Origin: Nosema muscidifuracis
Taxonomy: Eukaryota; Microsporidia; Nosematidae
NCBI GenBank assembly: GCA_028335825.1
Contig: JAIOKI010000009.1
Span: forward strand, 372,001-436,000
Direction of reading: 5' to 3'
Length of the DNA stretch: 64,000 nucleotides
Shown here: positions 1-9,701 of the stretch, one piece after another
How positions within the stretch are numbered: position 1 is the first letter of the stretch
Layout: each line of letters begins with the position of its first letter
Position numbers and translations under genes: made by a program
The notes under the pieces: generated by a model
Databases searched by the model: none
What the model was told of the DNA's origin: nothing
Seen by the model: the letters and a program-made list of their open reading frames with translations, nothing else

Positions 1-1
1 A

Positions 2-493
2 GGTATTTATCAGATACTCGATCTTCTTGATTTTTTGACTATACAACGTAACATAGCTTTTGATAATCAAATAATTTCAAATTATTGTACTAATTTAAAA
101 AATAAAAATAGAAAGGTTAATATGATAATATTTCCTGAAGGTACTATAATAACAAAAGATACATTAGAAAAAAGTAATAAATATAGAGAAAAAGAAGGGT
201 TAGAACTATATAAGAATGTTCTTTCACCAAAATTTAGAGGGTTTCAAATTATGCTTGATTCGATGAAAGATTCTCATATTACTAAATTATTAAATTTAAC
301 TTTTACTTACACTGATGGAGAAATGCCTTCTTTGTATAAGATGTTATTTACTGATAAGAAATTTAAAATAAATTTTGAAATGGAAATTATTGATTTAAAT
401 GATATATCAGATCCTAAAGAATTTATTAAAGATAAATGGAAAAAGAAAGAGGAATTCATAGAAAAAATAAAAGAAAAATCAAAAAATGAATAA
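2..493 (+). CDS. LPLAT/AGPAT-family acyltransferase, C-terminal part
   Basis: The reading frame is open from the first bases of the window, so the gene begins upstream and only the last ~163 residues are here. The motif FPEGT in MIIFPEGTIITKD is the acyl-acceptor-binding block of glycerolipid acyltransferases (PlsC/AGPAT family, FPEGTR in most members). The stretch before it, LTIQRNIAFDN, matches the usual position of the GxxFIxR-type block. These enzymes transfer an acyl chain to lysophosphatidic acid or a lysophospholipid at the ER membrane. The catalytic HX4D motif and any N-terminal membrane segments would lie outside the window. The protein ends in a lysine/glutamate-rich tail with no visible targeting signal. 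The exact substrate cannot be told from this part. Confidence 0.75.
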   Translation, partial: GIYQILDLLDFLTIQRNIAFDNQIISNYCTNLKNKNRKVNMIIFPEGTIITKDTLEKSNKYREKEGLELYKNVLSPKFRGFQIMLDSMKDSHITKLLNLTFTYTDGEMPSLYKMLFTDKKFKINFEMEIIDLNDISDPKEFIKDKWKKKEEFIEKIKEKSKNE

Positions 494-736
494 AATTTTA
501 TTTTTATTGAAATATTTTTTAACTTTAAAAGATGAAGTTTTTTCATATTAAATTATTATTTTTAGATAGTTGAAGTATTTATATATTATCATTTTTATAG
601 TTACTTTTTTAAATTATTATTTTTAGATAGGTAAAGTATTTATATATTATTATTTTTAAAGTTACTATTTTTATATTATCACTTTTATAATGTACAGTAT
701 TTATTATAATCTGTTTAGTAATTCGAAAGTGATCAA
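494..736. repeat. Intergenic, ~61-bp tandem duplication
   Basis: A+T-rich gap between the acyltransferase and tRNA-Lys. A unit containing aaattattatttttagatag followed by gaagtatttatatatta occurs at about 549 and again at about 610, with a partial third copy to ~690. No coding frame is seen. Confidence 0.6.
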
Positions 737-808
737 GCCCTGTTAGCTCAGTGGTAGAGCATTAGGCTTTTAACCTAAGGGCCGCGGGTTCGAGTCCCGC
801 ACAGGGTG
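737..808 (+). tRNA. tRNA-Lys (UUU)
   Basis: A full cloverleaf can be drawn. The acceptor is 737-743 with 801-807 (one G-U pair) and the D stem is 746-749 with 757-760. The anticodon stem is 762-766 with 774-778, with loop cttttaa and anticodon TTT at 769-771. The T stem is 784-788 with 796-800 and loop ttcgagt. The discriminator base is G808 and CCA is not encoded. A run of T from 810 serves as the Pol III terminator. There is no intron. Confidence 0.96.
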
Positions 809-1171
809 CTTTTTTTCAGTTTCAATATTTTTTATAAATATATTGATATAAATTTTTTATATAAAATTATTTTGGAAAAAATACTTCCTTATCATCTAAT
901 TTTTATAAAAATATCACTTCAATTAATAAAATTATTTTTAACAATTCTATTCATATATAAAAAGTTTTAATTCAGCACTTATTAATTTATTATCTATTAT
1001 AATAAAATTATATTACCTTTCTGAAAGTAGAGAATTTTACCATTTAAAAATTAATTTTTAAAAATACCACTTTCATTTCATCGAATTAATTTTAAATTAC
1101 TAGCTTATTATATAATAAAATTAATTTTTAAAATTATTAATAACAAATTATTTTGCAAAGTAATAATTTAT
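809..1171. other. Intergenic, no feature seen
   Basis: After the T-run behind the tRNA this gap is A+T-rich with short direct repeats (for example ttaatttttaaaa twice near 1050 and 1120). No gene or RNA is visible. Confidence 0.5.
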
Positions 1172-1492
1172 TTAAGCAGAAACTTTCTCTCTTACGATTC
1201 TCTCTTCATCATTCAAAAATGCTTCAACAATCTTATTTCTTACACAATTTCCACAAACAGTAGCTCCCAATGGTCTGTTAACTCTTCTAGCAGATACCTT
1301 CTGTCTTGAAAATTCAGCTGGTCTCATTCTTGCAATAGACAATAATTTGGCGTTACATTCATGACATCTATGACATTTAGCATGTTTTTTTTGTCTTCTA
1401 GCTACTAACTTTCCTGATGGTGTCTTAACAATTTTTCTAATGTTAGATCTTGTTTTATAAGTTCGTCCTTTGTGAATTATAATTTTATGCAT
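1172..1492 (-). CDS. RPL34: Ribosomal protein eL34
   Basis: A 106-residue protein of the eL34 family, a large-subunit ribosomal protein near the family's usual length (~110-120). Visible signature parts are the RPAEFSRQ segment in the middle, the zinc-finger-like cysteines ([10 protein letters not shown] near residues 40-50 and VCGNCVR near 80) and the C-terminal [13 protein letters not shown] block. The ATG is preceded by aaaccctc, the CCC-type start signal, which supports this start. It lies head to head with methionyl-tRNA synthetase, with only 56 bp between the two start codons, so both promoters must sit in that gap. Confidence 0.97.
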   Translation of the reverse strand: MHKIIIHKGRTYKTRSNIRKIVKTPSGKLVARRQKKHAKCHRCHECNAKLLSIARMRPAEFSRQKVSARRVNRPLGATVCGNCVRNKIVEAFLNDEERIVREKVSA

Positions 1493-1548
1493 GAGGGTTT
1501 AAAAAAATTTCAAAAAAAAAAATATTCAAAAATAGCATAATCCCTAAA

Positions 1549-3177
1549 ATGACAAAAAAAATTATAACAAGCGCTTTACCGTATGTAAATAACCAACCAC
1601 ATCTTGGTAATATTATAGGATGTGTATTGAGTGGTGATATATACTCAAGATTTTGTAAGAAGAATAAGGAAGAAGTAGTTTATATATGTGGAACTGATGA
1701 ATATGGAACAGCTATTGAAATGGCAGCTTTTTCTCAAAATAAGAAACCTATAGAGATATGTGAAGAGAATAGAATTATTCATAAGACTATCTACGATTGG
1801 TTTAATATTAAATTTGATTTCTTTGGGCATACAACTAGCCCTGTACATACAGAAAATGTACAAGATTTTTTTAAGAAGATTTATAAGAATAATTTTTTTG
1901 AAGAGAATATTATTGAACAATTTTATTGTAATACATGCCAGATATTTTTAGCTGATAGATATGTAGTAGGTACATGTAAATATTGTGGATTTACTGATGC
2001 TAAAGGAGATCAGTGTGATAGTTGTGGACATACTTATAAATCTTTAGATCTTAGTAATGCTAAATGTACATTGTGTAATTCAGTACCATCTATTAAAAAA
2101 ACTAAGCACCTCTTTTTTGATTTTAATAATTTTAAAGATCAGCTTATAAATCTATACGAAACTAATGGAAAATACTGGTCAGATAATGGTAAACAAATTA
2201 CTAAATCATGGCTTGATCAGGAATTATTATCAAGATGTATGACTCGTGATTTAAAAAATAAATGGGGAGTGCCTGTACCTTTAGAAGGATTTGAAAACAA
2301 AGTTTTTTATGTTTGGTTCGATGCAGTGATTGGATATTACACTTTCTTAAAGGAACTCGTTAAAGAAGATTATAGTAAATGGCTTAAAGAAGGTGAATTA
2401 ATTCAATTTATGGGTAAAGATAATGTTTTCTTTCATACAATTGTATTCCCATCTATGATATATGCTACTAAAGATGAGTATCCTTTAGTAAAACGTCTAT
2501 CTGTTACTGAATTTTTATTATTCGAAAACCAGAAGTTTTCTAAAAGTCGAGGGCATGGAATATTCGGTCTTGATTTGGTAAATAATTCTTTGGGAGATTC
2601 ATGTCTTTGGAGATATTATCTTACAAAAATTCGACCTGAAAAATGCGACTCAAATTTTTCATTTCAACATTTTACCAATACTATAGATGCAGATCTAAAC
2701 AATAATATAGGAAATTTCTGTAATAGAGTATTAAAATATATTAAAAATAAGTGTAATAGAAGAATAAAATTAGATTTACTCAATGAACAGGATAATATAA
2801 TGGAAGAGAATGTTAATAAGATTTATGATAAATATCTAGAAAACTTTTCAGAAATTAAACTTAGAGATGCTCTTGAACGTGTTCTTGAGATATCTAAAAT
2901 AGGAAATGAATTTGTACAACAAGTTGTATCTAATAAAGAAAATATGATTCATGGTTTTTCAGTAGCATTTAGTATTGTTAGTTTGATTGGTCAATTACTA
3001 GATCCTTTTATTCCTGTTTCATCAGATAAATTATTGAAGATGTGTAACTTAAAGAAAGAATTTTATGCAGAGAAATTTGTTATAATTAAGGAATGGGAGA
3101 TTAGTGAAGATATTTCTCCATTATTCAGTAGATTAGATAAAGAGACAATGGACAGACTTAATAATTTTAAGAAGTAA
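1549..3177 (+). CDS. MES1: Cytosolic methionyl-tRNA synthetase
   Basis: A class I aminoacyl-tRNA synthetase, 542 residues, charging tRNA-Met. The HIGH signature is PHLGN at residues 17-21 within TSALPYVNNQPHLGN. The KMSKS loop is KFSKSR at about 329-334. The connective insertion (about 125-180) holds CxxC pairs of two zinc knuckles (CNTCQ, CKYCG, CDSCG, CTLC). The C-terminal ~150 residues form the helical anticodon-binding domain. There is no EMAP/GST-like appendix, so this is a compact form. The start is supported by the CCC run in ataatccctaaa directly before the ATG. Confidence 0.97.
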   Translation: MTKKIITSALPYVNNQPHLGNIIGCVLSGDIYSRFCKKNKEEVVYICGTDEYGTAIEMAAFSQNKKPIEICEENRIIHKTIYDWFNIKFDFFGHTTSPVHTENVQDFFKKIYKNNFFEENIIEQFYCNTCQIFLADRYVVGTCKYCGFTDAKGDQCDSCGHTYKSLDLSNAKCTLCNSVPSIKKTKHLFFDFNNFKDQLINLYETNGKYWSDNGKQITKSWLDQELLSRCMTRDLKNKWGVPVPLEGFENKVFYVWFDAVIGYYTFLKELVKEDYSKWLKEGELIQFMGKDNVFFHTIVFPSMIYATKDEYPLVKRLSVTEFLLFENQKFSKSRGHGIFGLDLVNNSLGDSCLWRYYLTKIRPEKCDSNFSFQHFTNTIDADLNNNIGNFCNRVLKYIKNKCNRRIKLDLLNEQDNIMEENVNKIYDKYLENFSEIKLRDALERVLEISKIGNEFVQQVVSNKENMIHGFSVAFSIVSLIGQLLDPFIPVSSDKLLKMCNLKKEFYAEKFVIIKEWEISEDISPLFSRLDKETMDRLNNFKK

Positions 3178-3201
3178 ATTAAAAAAAATAAATTTATTTC
3201 T

Positions 3202-5799
3202 TTAATTAACTATCTCTAAATTGAATCTTCTCTTATAGAAATAAGTTTCATCATCTTTTATAATTTTAATTCTTAATTTGTCAAATATTTCATATTTTAT
3301 GTTTCCTTCTATAAAAAGTGCTTCATTTATATTAAATTCAGGTATATAAATTAATACCCCATTAGATTTTATATCTGTAATATAAGCATCAGTTTCTGGT
3401 TCAATATCTCTTATTGCCATATAAATATACAAATTATTAACATCCCAAGAACATCTCTTTGCACTACTGTGTCTTCTATTTATATTATTTACTATATCTT
3501 GGTTAACATTCTTCATTTCTTCTGATAATTTAATTACTTTATATCTTTTACCTTTTTCATCTGATAAATTATTAGATTGTTCTAATACATGAAATAAAGT
3601 TCTGTGTACTAAAATATCTGCATATCTTCGTATAGGTGATGTAAAATGAGTATATAATGGTGTAGCTAATCCATAATGATAAAAATCTGTAGTATCACTA
3701 GATAAAACATAAGTTGCTTGGTTCATTGCCCTAGTAACGATTTGCTTAAAAATAAATCTTTTTTCTTCTTTCATATCTTTTATAGCTAAATTTACATTTT
3801 TAGAAATTTGTAAATCTATTTTTATAGGTAAATCTGTTTGAGATGGTGGAGGATGTTTTCTTAAAATAGAATTCTCAGGATAATTTTTAAAAATAAATTC
3901 TGCTACACTAATATTAGCAAGAAGCATAAATTCCTCTATAAGTGTATATGTACTTATCTGATCTTTCATAATTACCTTACCATTTTGAACTTCAACTTTA
4001 CTACCACTTAAATCTAATGCTCCATTTTCTTGTCTTTTCTTTCGTAATATTTCAGAGATTTTGTATAATCCTTCTAATTCAGATTTATAAGGTCCAGTTG
4101 ATTCGATAGTTTTTAGAGCTTCGTCATATGAAAAAGCTTTCTTTGATTTGATCAATCCTTTAGTAAATTCTGTATTAAGAATATTTGCATTTCTATCAAT
4201 CTCCCAAATTATTGAAAATGATCCACGTTCTTGATTTTCTAATAAACTACATAACCCTGCACTCAAAAATTCTGGAAGCATATCAATACGTCTATCCGGT
4301 AAATATACTGTAGTACCTCTGTCAGAAGATATTTTATCAAGTAAAGATCCTGGTTTAACATAATGTGATACATCTGCTATATGCACTCCTATTTCATAAT
4401 TTCCATTAGAAAGCTCTCTAAAATGTAAAGCATCATCTACATCTGTACATCCCTGAGGATCTATACTAAATATATCAAGATGTCTTAAATCTTTTCTCTT
4501 TCCTTCTTCTACTTCTTTATAAACAGATTTTAAACTAAAATATTCTGATTCTCCTGTGCTGAGAGCTTTTATTGTTTCTGTATCATATAAATTAGAATTA
4601 TCATGTAGATTATTAAATAAATCTATCCATTTATCATTAAAATATGAAATATTATTAGATAATAAAATACAATTAATTTCTCCTTGTAAATCACCTATCT
4701 CATTAAGTTTCTTATAGTAATGACCTATTGGATATTTACTATCCTTATCCCAAAACTCTAATTCAATCCACAATCTTCTATTAATTAATTCATCAACTTG
4801 ACTTGTTCGAATACGAACTGGTGGATATTTTTTATCTAAAGGTAATGCTAAGACATTTTGTGGACCATCTCCATTTACAGTATTATTTAATATTGTAGCT
4901 ATTAAATCTGTTTTACCTCTTTTAGAAATTCCCACTACTTTACCAAATAAAGTATCAAAATTTTTATTATCATCTGATTTAATATTATTTTTATAATCAG
5001 ATTTAATACTATCTTCTTTAAAATCTGATTTAATACTATCTTCTTTATCATCATCAGATTTAATATTATCTTCTTTATCATCATCAGATTTAATATTATC
5101 TATTTTATCATCACAAGGTTCATCTATCAATTCTACATATACTTCATCCCCATGTATAGCTCTATTCATATTAATACTACCAAGTATTCGTATACGTTTA
5201 TTATTATGAATTATTGTACCATTTCTCCAATTATATGTATCAACCATAAGTGTAGATTTAATTAAATCTTTATTACTAAAATCTTCATAATAATTATCAT
5301 ATAAAGTATCTTCTTTTGTATAAACATCATCAACTAAATCTTGTACATCCTTCTTATTATCAAAATATTTAGGGTATTTTTTAATATTATCATTACTAAG
5401 TATAATAAAATTATTATTAGGAACATGTTTCTTATAAAAATCACAAATTTCTTCCAATCCTTTTTGAGATGTTTCTTCAAAAAACATGTCATAAAAAAAT
5501 ACATAATTTTTTTTGGTGATGATATCTTTTATACGTTTTTGATCATTCAGTCCTAATTTATTAAATACTGATTGGCATATTATAGGTCTAATATATTCAC
5601 TTTTGAGAAGAGACTTGTTCTTTTCTAAAATGTCTTTAGTAGGGATAGTGTATACACAAAATGTATCGTACTTACTTGATTCACAACATAAAAATCCACA
5701 TGGAATATCCTTTCTGACATAATTTTCTCGAACTCTTTTTATCAAATGATTTCTTTTTGATAATTTTCTTTCGTATACGTCGTTACTGTATTTGTACAT
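3202..5799 (-). CDS. DIS3: Exosome 3'-5' exoribonuclease DIS3/RRP44
   Basis: An 865-residue RNase II-family catalytic subunit of the RNA exosome. The N-terminus carries the CR3-like block VRENYVRKDIPCG with a nearby CC pair, then a PIN-like domain to ~170. Two cold-shock domains follow, then the RNB domain with the metal-binding aspartates in SIDPQGCTDVDDALH (near 445-455), HIADVSHYV and TTVYLPDRRIDMLPE. A C-terminal S1-like domain ends the protein. FTSPIRRYADILVHR is the conserved RNB end. An acidic low-complexity loop of repeated IKSDDDKED-type units (encoded at about 4970-5105) lies in the first cold-shock domain, where other species also have a variable loop. The ATG follows a five-base C run. 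Confidence 0.96.
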   Translation of the reverse strand: MYKYSNDVYERKLSKRNHLIKRVRENYVRKDIPCGFLCCESSKYDTFCVYTIPTKDILEKNKSLLKSEYIRPIICQSVFNKLGLNDQKRIKDIITKKNYVFFYDMFFEETSQKGLEEICDFYKKHVPNNNFIILSNDNIKKYPKYFDNKKDVQDLVDDVYTKEDTLYDNYYEDFSNKDLIKSTLMVDTYNWRNGTIIHNNKRIRILGSINMNRAIHGDEVYVELIDEPCDDKIDNIKSDDDKEDNIKSDDDKEDSIKSDFKEDSIKSDYKNNIKSDDNKNFDTLFGKVVGISKRGKTDLIATILNNTVNGDGPQNVLALPLDKKYPPVRIRTSQVDELINRRLWIELEFWDKDSKYPIGHYYKKLNEIGDLQGEINCILLSNNISYFNDKWIDLFNNLHDNSNLYDTETIKALSTGESEYFSLKSVYKEVEEGKRKDLRHLDIFSIDPQGCTDVDDALHFRELSNGNYEIGVHIADVSHYVKPGSLLDKISSDRGTTVYLPDRRIDMLPEFLSAGLCSLLENQERGSFSIIWEIDRNANILNTEFTKGLIKSKKAFSYDEALKTIESTGPYKSELEGLYKISEILRKKRQENGALDLSGSKVEVQNGKVIMKDQISTYTLIEEFMLLANISVAEFIFKNYPENSILRKHPPPSQTDLPIKIDLQISKNVNLAIKDMKEEKRFIFKQIVTRAMNQATYVLSSDTTDFYHYGLATPLYTHFTSPIRRYADILVHRTLFHVLEQSNNLSDEKGKRYKVIKLSEEMKNVNQDIVNNINRRHSSAKRCSWDVNNLYIYMAIRDIEPETDAYITDIKSNGVLIYIPEFNINEALFIEGNIKYEIFDKLRIKIIKDDETYFYKRRFNLEIVN

Positions 5800-5884
5800 T
5801 TATGGGGGAAAAAATTCAATATTTAAATATTTATTTTGCATAAAAGTTATTTTTATGTAGATTGTTATTATATTAAGAATATAG

Positions 5885-5945
5885 TGGTATATTTTTTTAG
5901 TCTGTGAAAAAGAGCTGTTTATAAATAAACTATTTTTATTTTATT
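5885..5945. repeat. Single unit of a dispersed ~66-bp repeat
   Basis: The segment tatatttttttagtctgt, then aaaaagagc, then tttataaata and an actatt-type end, closely matches units at 27187-27400. It sits directly before the TAF2 start codon. It contains the near-palindrome tttataaata. Confidence 0.6.
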
Positions 5946-5948
5946 CAA

Positions 5949-8900
5949 ATGCCTTATCCGTTAGAATCTCTAAACGTTCTTTTTACACTACTTGAAATTG
6001 ATAAGACACATTCACTTGATGTAGCAATTTACAATATATCTTATATAGCAACATTTAATGATATTGAACCTAAGTTTATTATAAAAAGAATAATAGCAGA
6101 AATAGTTGCTTCTCAAATATTTTATTTTCATGTTCATTATGAGGATTTAACAGATTATTGGATATTTTGTGGACTCAAAGGATATCTTGAAGATTATTGT
6201 GTACGTATATTGTTAGGAAATAATGAATTTTTGTATCAATATAAAAATGATAAAGATTTTGTAATAGCTAATGATATATATGAACTTCCTCTTTGTGATG
6301 AAAAAAGAGATATTATGTCTTATAATTCAGAATTTTTTATTAAGAAATCTAGATTAGTATTTCATACATTAGAAAGTAATTTGAGTAAAGCTTTTCTTGA
6401 AAAAATATGTCATTTTTTAATAGAAAAAAGGAATTGTATTGGAAATAATTTTTCAGCTGATTTTTTATCATTAATTAAGGATATTACAGGTAAAGATATG
6501 AGACAATTTTTTGAGTTCTATGTTTTTAAACCAGGACTTGTAAAAATTAATTTTAAATTTACGATCGATACTAAAAAGAACAAAGTTGATTTTAAAATTT
6601 TACAAGAACCTACAAGTAAAATTATTAATTTTAAATTTACGATCGATACTAAAAAGAACAAAGTTGATTTTAAAATTTTACAAGAACCTACAAGTAAAAT
6701 TATTAATTTTAAATTTACGATCGATACTAAAAAGAACAAAGTTGATTTTAAAATTTTACAAGAACCTACAAGTAAAATTATTAATTTTAAATTTACGATC
6801 GATACTAAAAAGAACAAAGTTGATTTTAAAATTTTACAAGAACCTACAAGTAAAATTATTAATCGAAATGAAAAGATTTTAGGAAATGTTACTTTGATGT
6901 CTTATGAAGTAGAAGGTTGTTTTGAACATGCTTTTAATCCTTTACAAAATAATTATTTTTATTATCATATTAGAACAAAGAAAAGAAAAAAGGTTGATGA
7001 AGAAGAAGATGAAGTTATGCCATTATTATGGATGAGAGTTGATCCAAAAAGAGAACATATCTTAGATAGTGTGATAGAACAACCTGATTATATGTACATT
7101 GAACAAGCATTAGATAAAAATGTGATTGGTCAGTTAGAAGCTTTAGATCAATTATCAAAAAGTCCATCAATTCAGATTTGTGAAGTATTAGAAAGAATTT
7201 TAGATAATTCTCATGTATTTTACAAGGTAAGAATAAAAGTTATGTACATTCTTTCAAGAATTAATATTGAAAATTTTGTAGGATTTCAAAGACTAATTCA
7301 ATTTTTTACTAAGAAATATTTCGTACAATCTTCTACAGTGGTTAAACCAAATGAATTTATGTTTGTAAATTATTTTTTACAGAAACACTGTGTAAGAGCT
7401 TTATCATTAACAGATCCGTTTTTAATTAAGAATTATAATGGAAGAGATGTATCTTCAGCTAATGTAGTATGTTCATTCATTATAAATATATTGAAATTTA
7501 ATGATAACTCTGCTAATTCTTACAATGATTCATGGTACATAGCTTCAGTTATTGAAAATTTAAGTAGACCTATTCTAGCATTACAATTTACTAATTTACC
7601 TGATAATAATCAAAAGCAAGAATATGAAGTATTTAATACGAAAAATATTGAAAACGAGCCTACTATAAAACCAAAAGAAGATTTTTCAAAAGAATACGAT
7701 TTTGATGATAATAGTTCAGATGATTTAAAAGAAATCTTTGACGAAGATAATTCAGAAAATGTTAATTTTGAGTCAGAAACAAAAAAAGTTGAAAATGTTG
7801 ATGAAAAAAGTAAATTTATAAATGATGCATTAGAAGAAGTAGAAAGATATAGAATTATGGATATGATATTTCCATCTCATAAAAATATTATAACTGAAGC
7901 TACAATTTATTTACTTGGAAGATTAAGCATATATGGTTGCATAGGAATGAAAAAGGAAACTTTAATTAATTTTTCTCGTTACCCAAATTCTATAAAAATA
8001 AGAAAAGCTGCATTTATTATGCTAATACTTTTGTATAACGAATCTTCTGATGTAATTGATTATTTGTTAGATGTTTTGAAAAATGATACAATGTTTATTA
8101 AGTTAATAATTTTAGATTCTTGGATTAATTTGTTTGGAATTAGAAGTATTGAAACAAAAAATGAATTGAAAAAATATCAAACTGAAATCAAAAATTTAGT
8201 ATTGCTTAATCCATATGATAAAGAATTTAAAATTAAGATTAATGAAATTATGATGTTCTTTGATAATAAAGATGTATCAGCAAAAGATTACAATGAAAAA
8301 ATTATTGAATTATGTAAAAATAATTTTAATGACAAGTTTTATATGCTTAAAATAGGATCAGATATTAATATCAATGAACAAAAAGTTTTAAAAATTCGTC
8401 TTAAAAATTTTAAAGAAATGAAAATTCAATTACTGACAGAAAGTTACCTTTTAAAATTATCTAAACCGAAAAAAGAAAATATTATTCTTGAAAAAAAGCT
8501 TATTAATAATACATTAAAAAAAGATCAATTAATACAAAATTCTAAGACAGAAGTTAAGTTTGAATCCAACAAAGTAAATACAAAGAATGTAACAAATGAA
8601 GAAAAACAAGATTTATCATCAGAAATAAAAAATACTCGTTTAGAAGATAATAATTTAGAAGAAATGTTAAAGTTCGAAGAATTATCAAATATTCATTCTT
8701 TTTATTATACAATTGAAAATGGATTTAATACAAATTTGTCAAAAAATACTGAACATTCTAGCAATGATTTTTCAAGCTTGAATTTATCAAAAAATAATGA
8801 TAATTTTACCAAACTTGTAAATTATGAAAATGACTTTTCAAATGATAAAAAATCTACAATTAATAAGATATTTGAAGAATTTAGAAATGTCGTATCTGAA

Positions 8901-9617
8901 AATTCTAAAAAATCTGATTCTGGCTCATTTAGTGAAGTTTATAGTTATTTAGAGCCTGAATTTGATAATAAATATGAGGAATTATATTCTAAAAATACAG
9001 ATAATTATAATAATTCAGAACCAAGCCATTTACCCACAGATAATTACAATAATATAGATCATGAATCTTCTAATATATCATATCCTAATTCAATGAATAT
9101 TTTTAGTCTTTCTAATCAAAATTCATTGAGTATTAATGAACAATCAAATGTTAGAAAGAATGATATTGAAAAATTTTTGTTAGATGACGATAATAGTGAA
9201 GAAACTGGAAATTTTATGGATACGTGTAAGACACAAAAATTAGAAGAAAGAGATTTTGATAGACAATTTGGAAAGATTGAATTTGAAAATTCTTTGGGTA
9301 GAAATGATAATGAATCTTACAATAATAATTTATATTTAAGTGATCCAAAGAAATCTTCATCTCTATCATCTAAATCTGGTATTAGTGATTCTACTAGTAT
9401 GTATAATGAAAGATTATCTCCTGATTTAGATTACCATGATGATAATGATAATTATTATGTAAAAAAATATCTTTTAATTCCACTTCATAATCTTCCACCT
9501 ACAAAGAACCCAATTGAAGATTTTTTAAATAGTGAAGAAAGTTTATATTCAGAAAAGAGAAAAGCACCAATTAATTATACAAATTCTTATATTCCTAGAG
9601 TATACAGGTATTGTTAA
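5949..9617 (+). CDS. TAF2: TFIID subunit TAF2, C-terminus cut by an LTR element
   Basis: TAF2 is the M1-aminopeptidase-like scaffold of TFIID that contacts core promoters. The match starts inside the aminopeptidase-like fold: YPLESLNVLF, then RRI-type helices (IIKRIIAEIVASQIFYF), DYWIFCGLKGYLEDY, LGNNEF and FFIKKSRLVFHTLE. The zinc-binding HExxH of true peptidases is absent, as in all TAF2. The N-terminal half of that fold is missing. An in-frame stop lies a short way upstream and only 149 bp separate this ATG from DIS3. Residues ~200-304 contain four exact 26-residue repeats. HEAT-like helices follow, then a long Asn/Ser/Asp/Glu-rich tail. The frame enters the inserted LTR element at 9612 and stops at once; the rest of the gene resumes at 11623. 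No CCC signal precedes the ATG. Confidence 0.85.
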   Translation: MPYPLESLNVLFTLLEIDKTHSLDVAIYNISYIATFNDIEPKFIIKRIIAEIVASQIFYFHVHYEDLTDYWIFCGLKGYLEDYCVRILLGNNEFLYQYKNDKDFVIANDIYELPLCDEKRDIMSYNSEFFIKKSRLVFHTLESNLSKAFLEKICHFLIEKRNCIGNNFSADFLSLIKDITGKDMRQFFEFYVFKPGLVKINFKFTIDTKKNKVDFKILQEPTSKIINFKFTIDTKKNKVDFKILQEPTSKIINFKFTIDTKKNKVDFKILQEPTSKIINFKFTIDTKKNKVDFKILQEPTSKIINRNEKILGNVTLMSYEVEGCFEHAFNPLQNNYFYYHIRTKKRKKVDEEEDEVMPLLWMRVDPKREHILDSVIEQPDYMYIEQALDKNVIGQLEALDQLSKSPSIQICEVLERILDNSHVFYKVRIKVMYILSRINIENFVGFQRLIQFFTKKYFVQSSTVVKPNEFMFVNYFLQKHCVRALSLTDPFLIKNYNGRDVSSANVVCSFIINILKFNDNSANSYNDSWYIASVIENLSRPILALQFTNLPDNNQKQEYEVFNTKNIENEPTIKPKEDFSKEYDFDDNSSDDLKEIFDEDNSENVNFESETKKVENVDEKSKFINDALEEVERYRIMDMIFPSHKNIITEATIYLLGRLSIYGCIGMKKETLINFSRYPNSIKIRKAAFIMLILLYNESSDVIDYLLDVLKNDTMFIKLIILDSWINLFGIRSIETKNELKKYQTEIKNLVLLNPYDKEFKIKINEIMMFFDNKDVSAKDYNEKIIELCKNNFNDKFYMLKIGSDININEQKVLKIRLKNFKEMKIQLLTESYLLKLSKPKKENIILEKKLINNTLKKDQLIQNSKTEVKFESNKVNTKNVTNEEKQDLSSEIKNTRLEDNNLEEMLKFEELSNIHSFYYTIENGFNTNLSKNTEHSSNDFSSLNLSKNNDNFTKLVNYENDFSNDKKSTINKIFEEFRNVVSENSKKSDSGSFSEVYSYLEPEFDNKYEELYSKNTDNYNNSEPSHLPTDNYNNIDHESSNISYPNSMNIFSLSNQNSLSINEQSNVRKNDIEKFLLDDDNSEETGNFMDTCKTQKLEERDFDRQFGKIEFENSLGRNDNESYNNNLYLSDPKKSSSLSSKSGISDSTSMYNERLSPDLDYHDDNDNYYVKKYLLIPLHNLPPTKNPIEDFLNSEESLYSEKRKAPINYTNSYIPRVYRYC
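6546..6863 (+). repeat. Four perfect 78-bp tandem repeats inside TAF2
   Basis: Units start at 6546, 6624, 6702 and 6780 and look identical at the nucleotide level, with a further 6 bp of the unit at the end. Each encodes 26 residues beginning INFKFTIDTKKNK and ending EPTSKI, so the frame is kept. Lack of silent differences points to very recent amplification. They also create meaningless open frames on both strands. Confidence 0.97.
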
Positions 9618-9691
9618 TAGTTTTATTTTTAATTATTTCAGACATCCTAAAAACTCAGAGTTCTTTTTATAAAATTTTTAAAATATCAACA
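9612..9691 (-). repeat. LTR (3' LTR of copy 1)
   Basis: 80 bp with TG...CA ends and short inverted termini TGTT/AACA. Identical by eye to both LTRs of the copy at 58210-60220. Confidence 0.92.
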
Positions 9692-9701
9692 TCCCTCCCT
9701 T

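Noticed and set aside
6518-6882. Repetitive open frames on the minus strand and a second plus frame over the TAF2 repeats
   Set aside because: They arise only because the 78-bp unit is a multiple of three and is open in several frames; they have no start signal or family.
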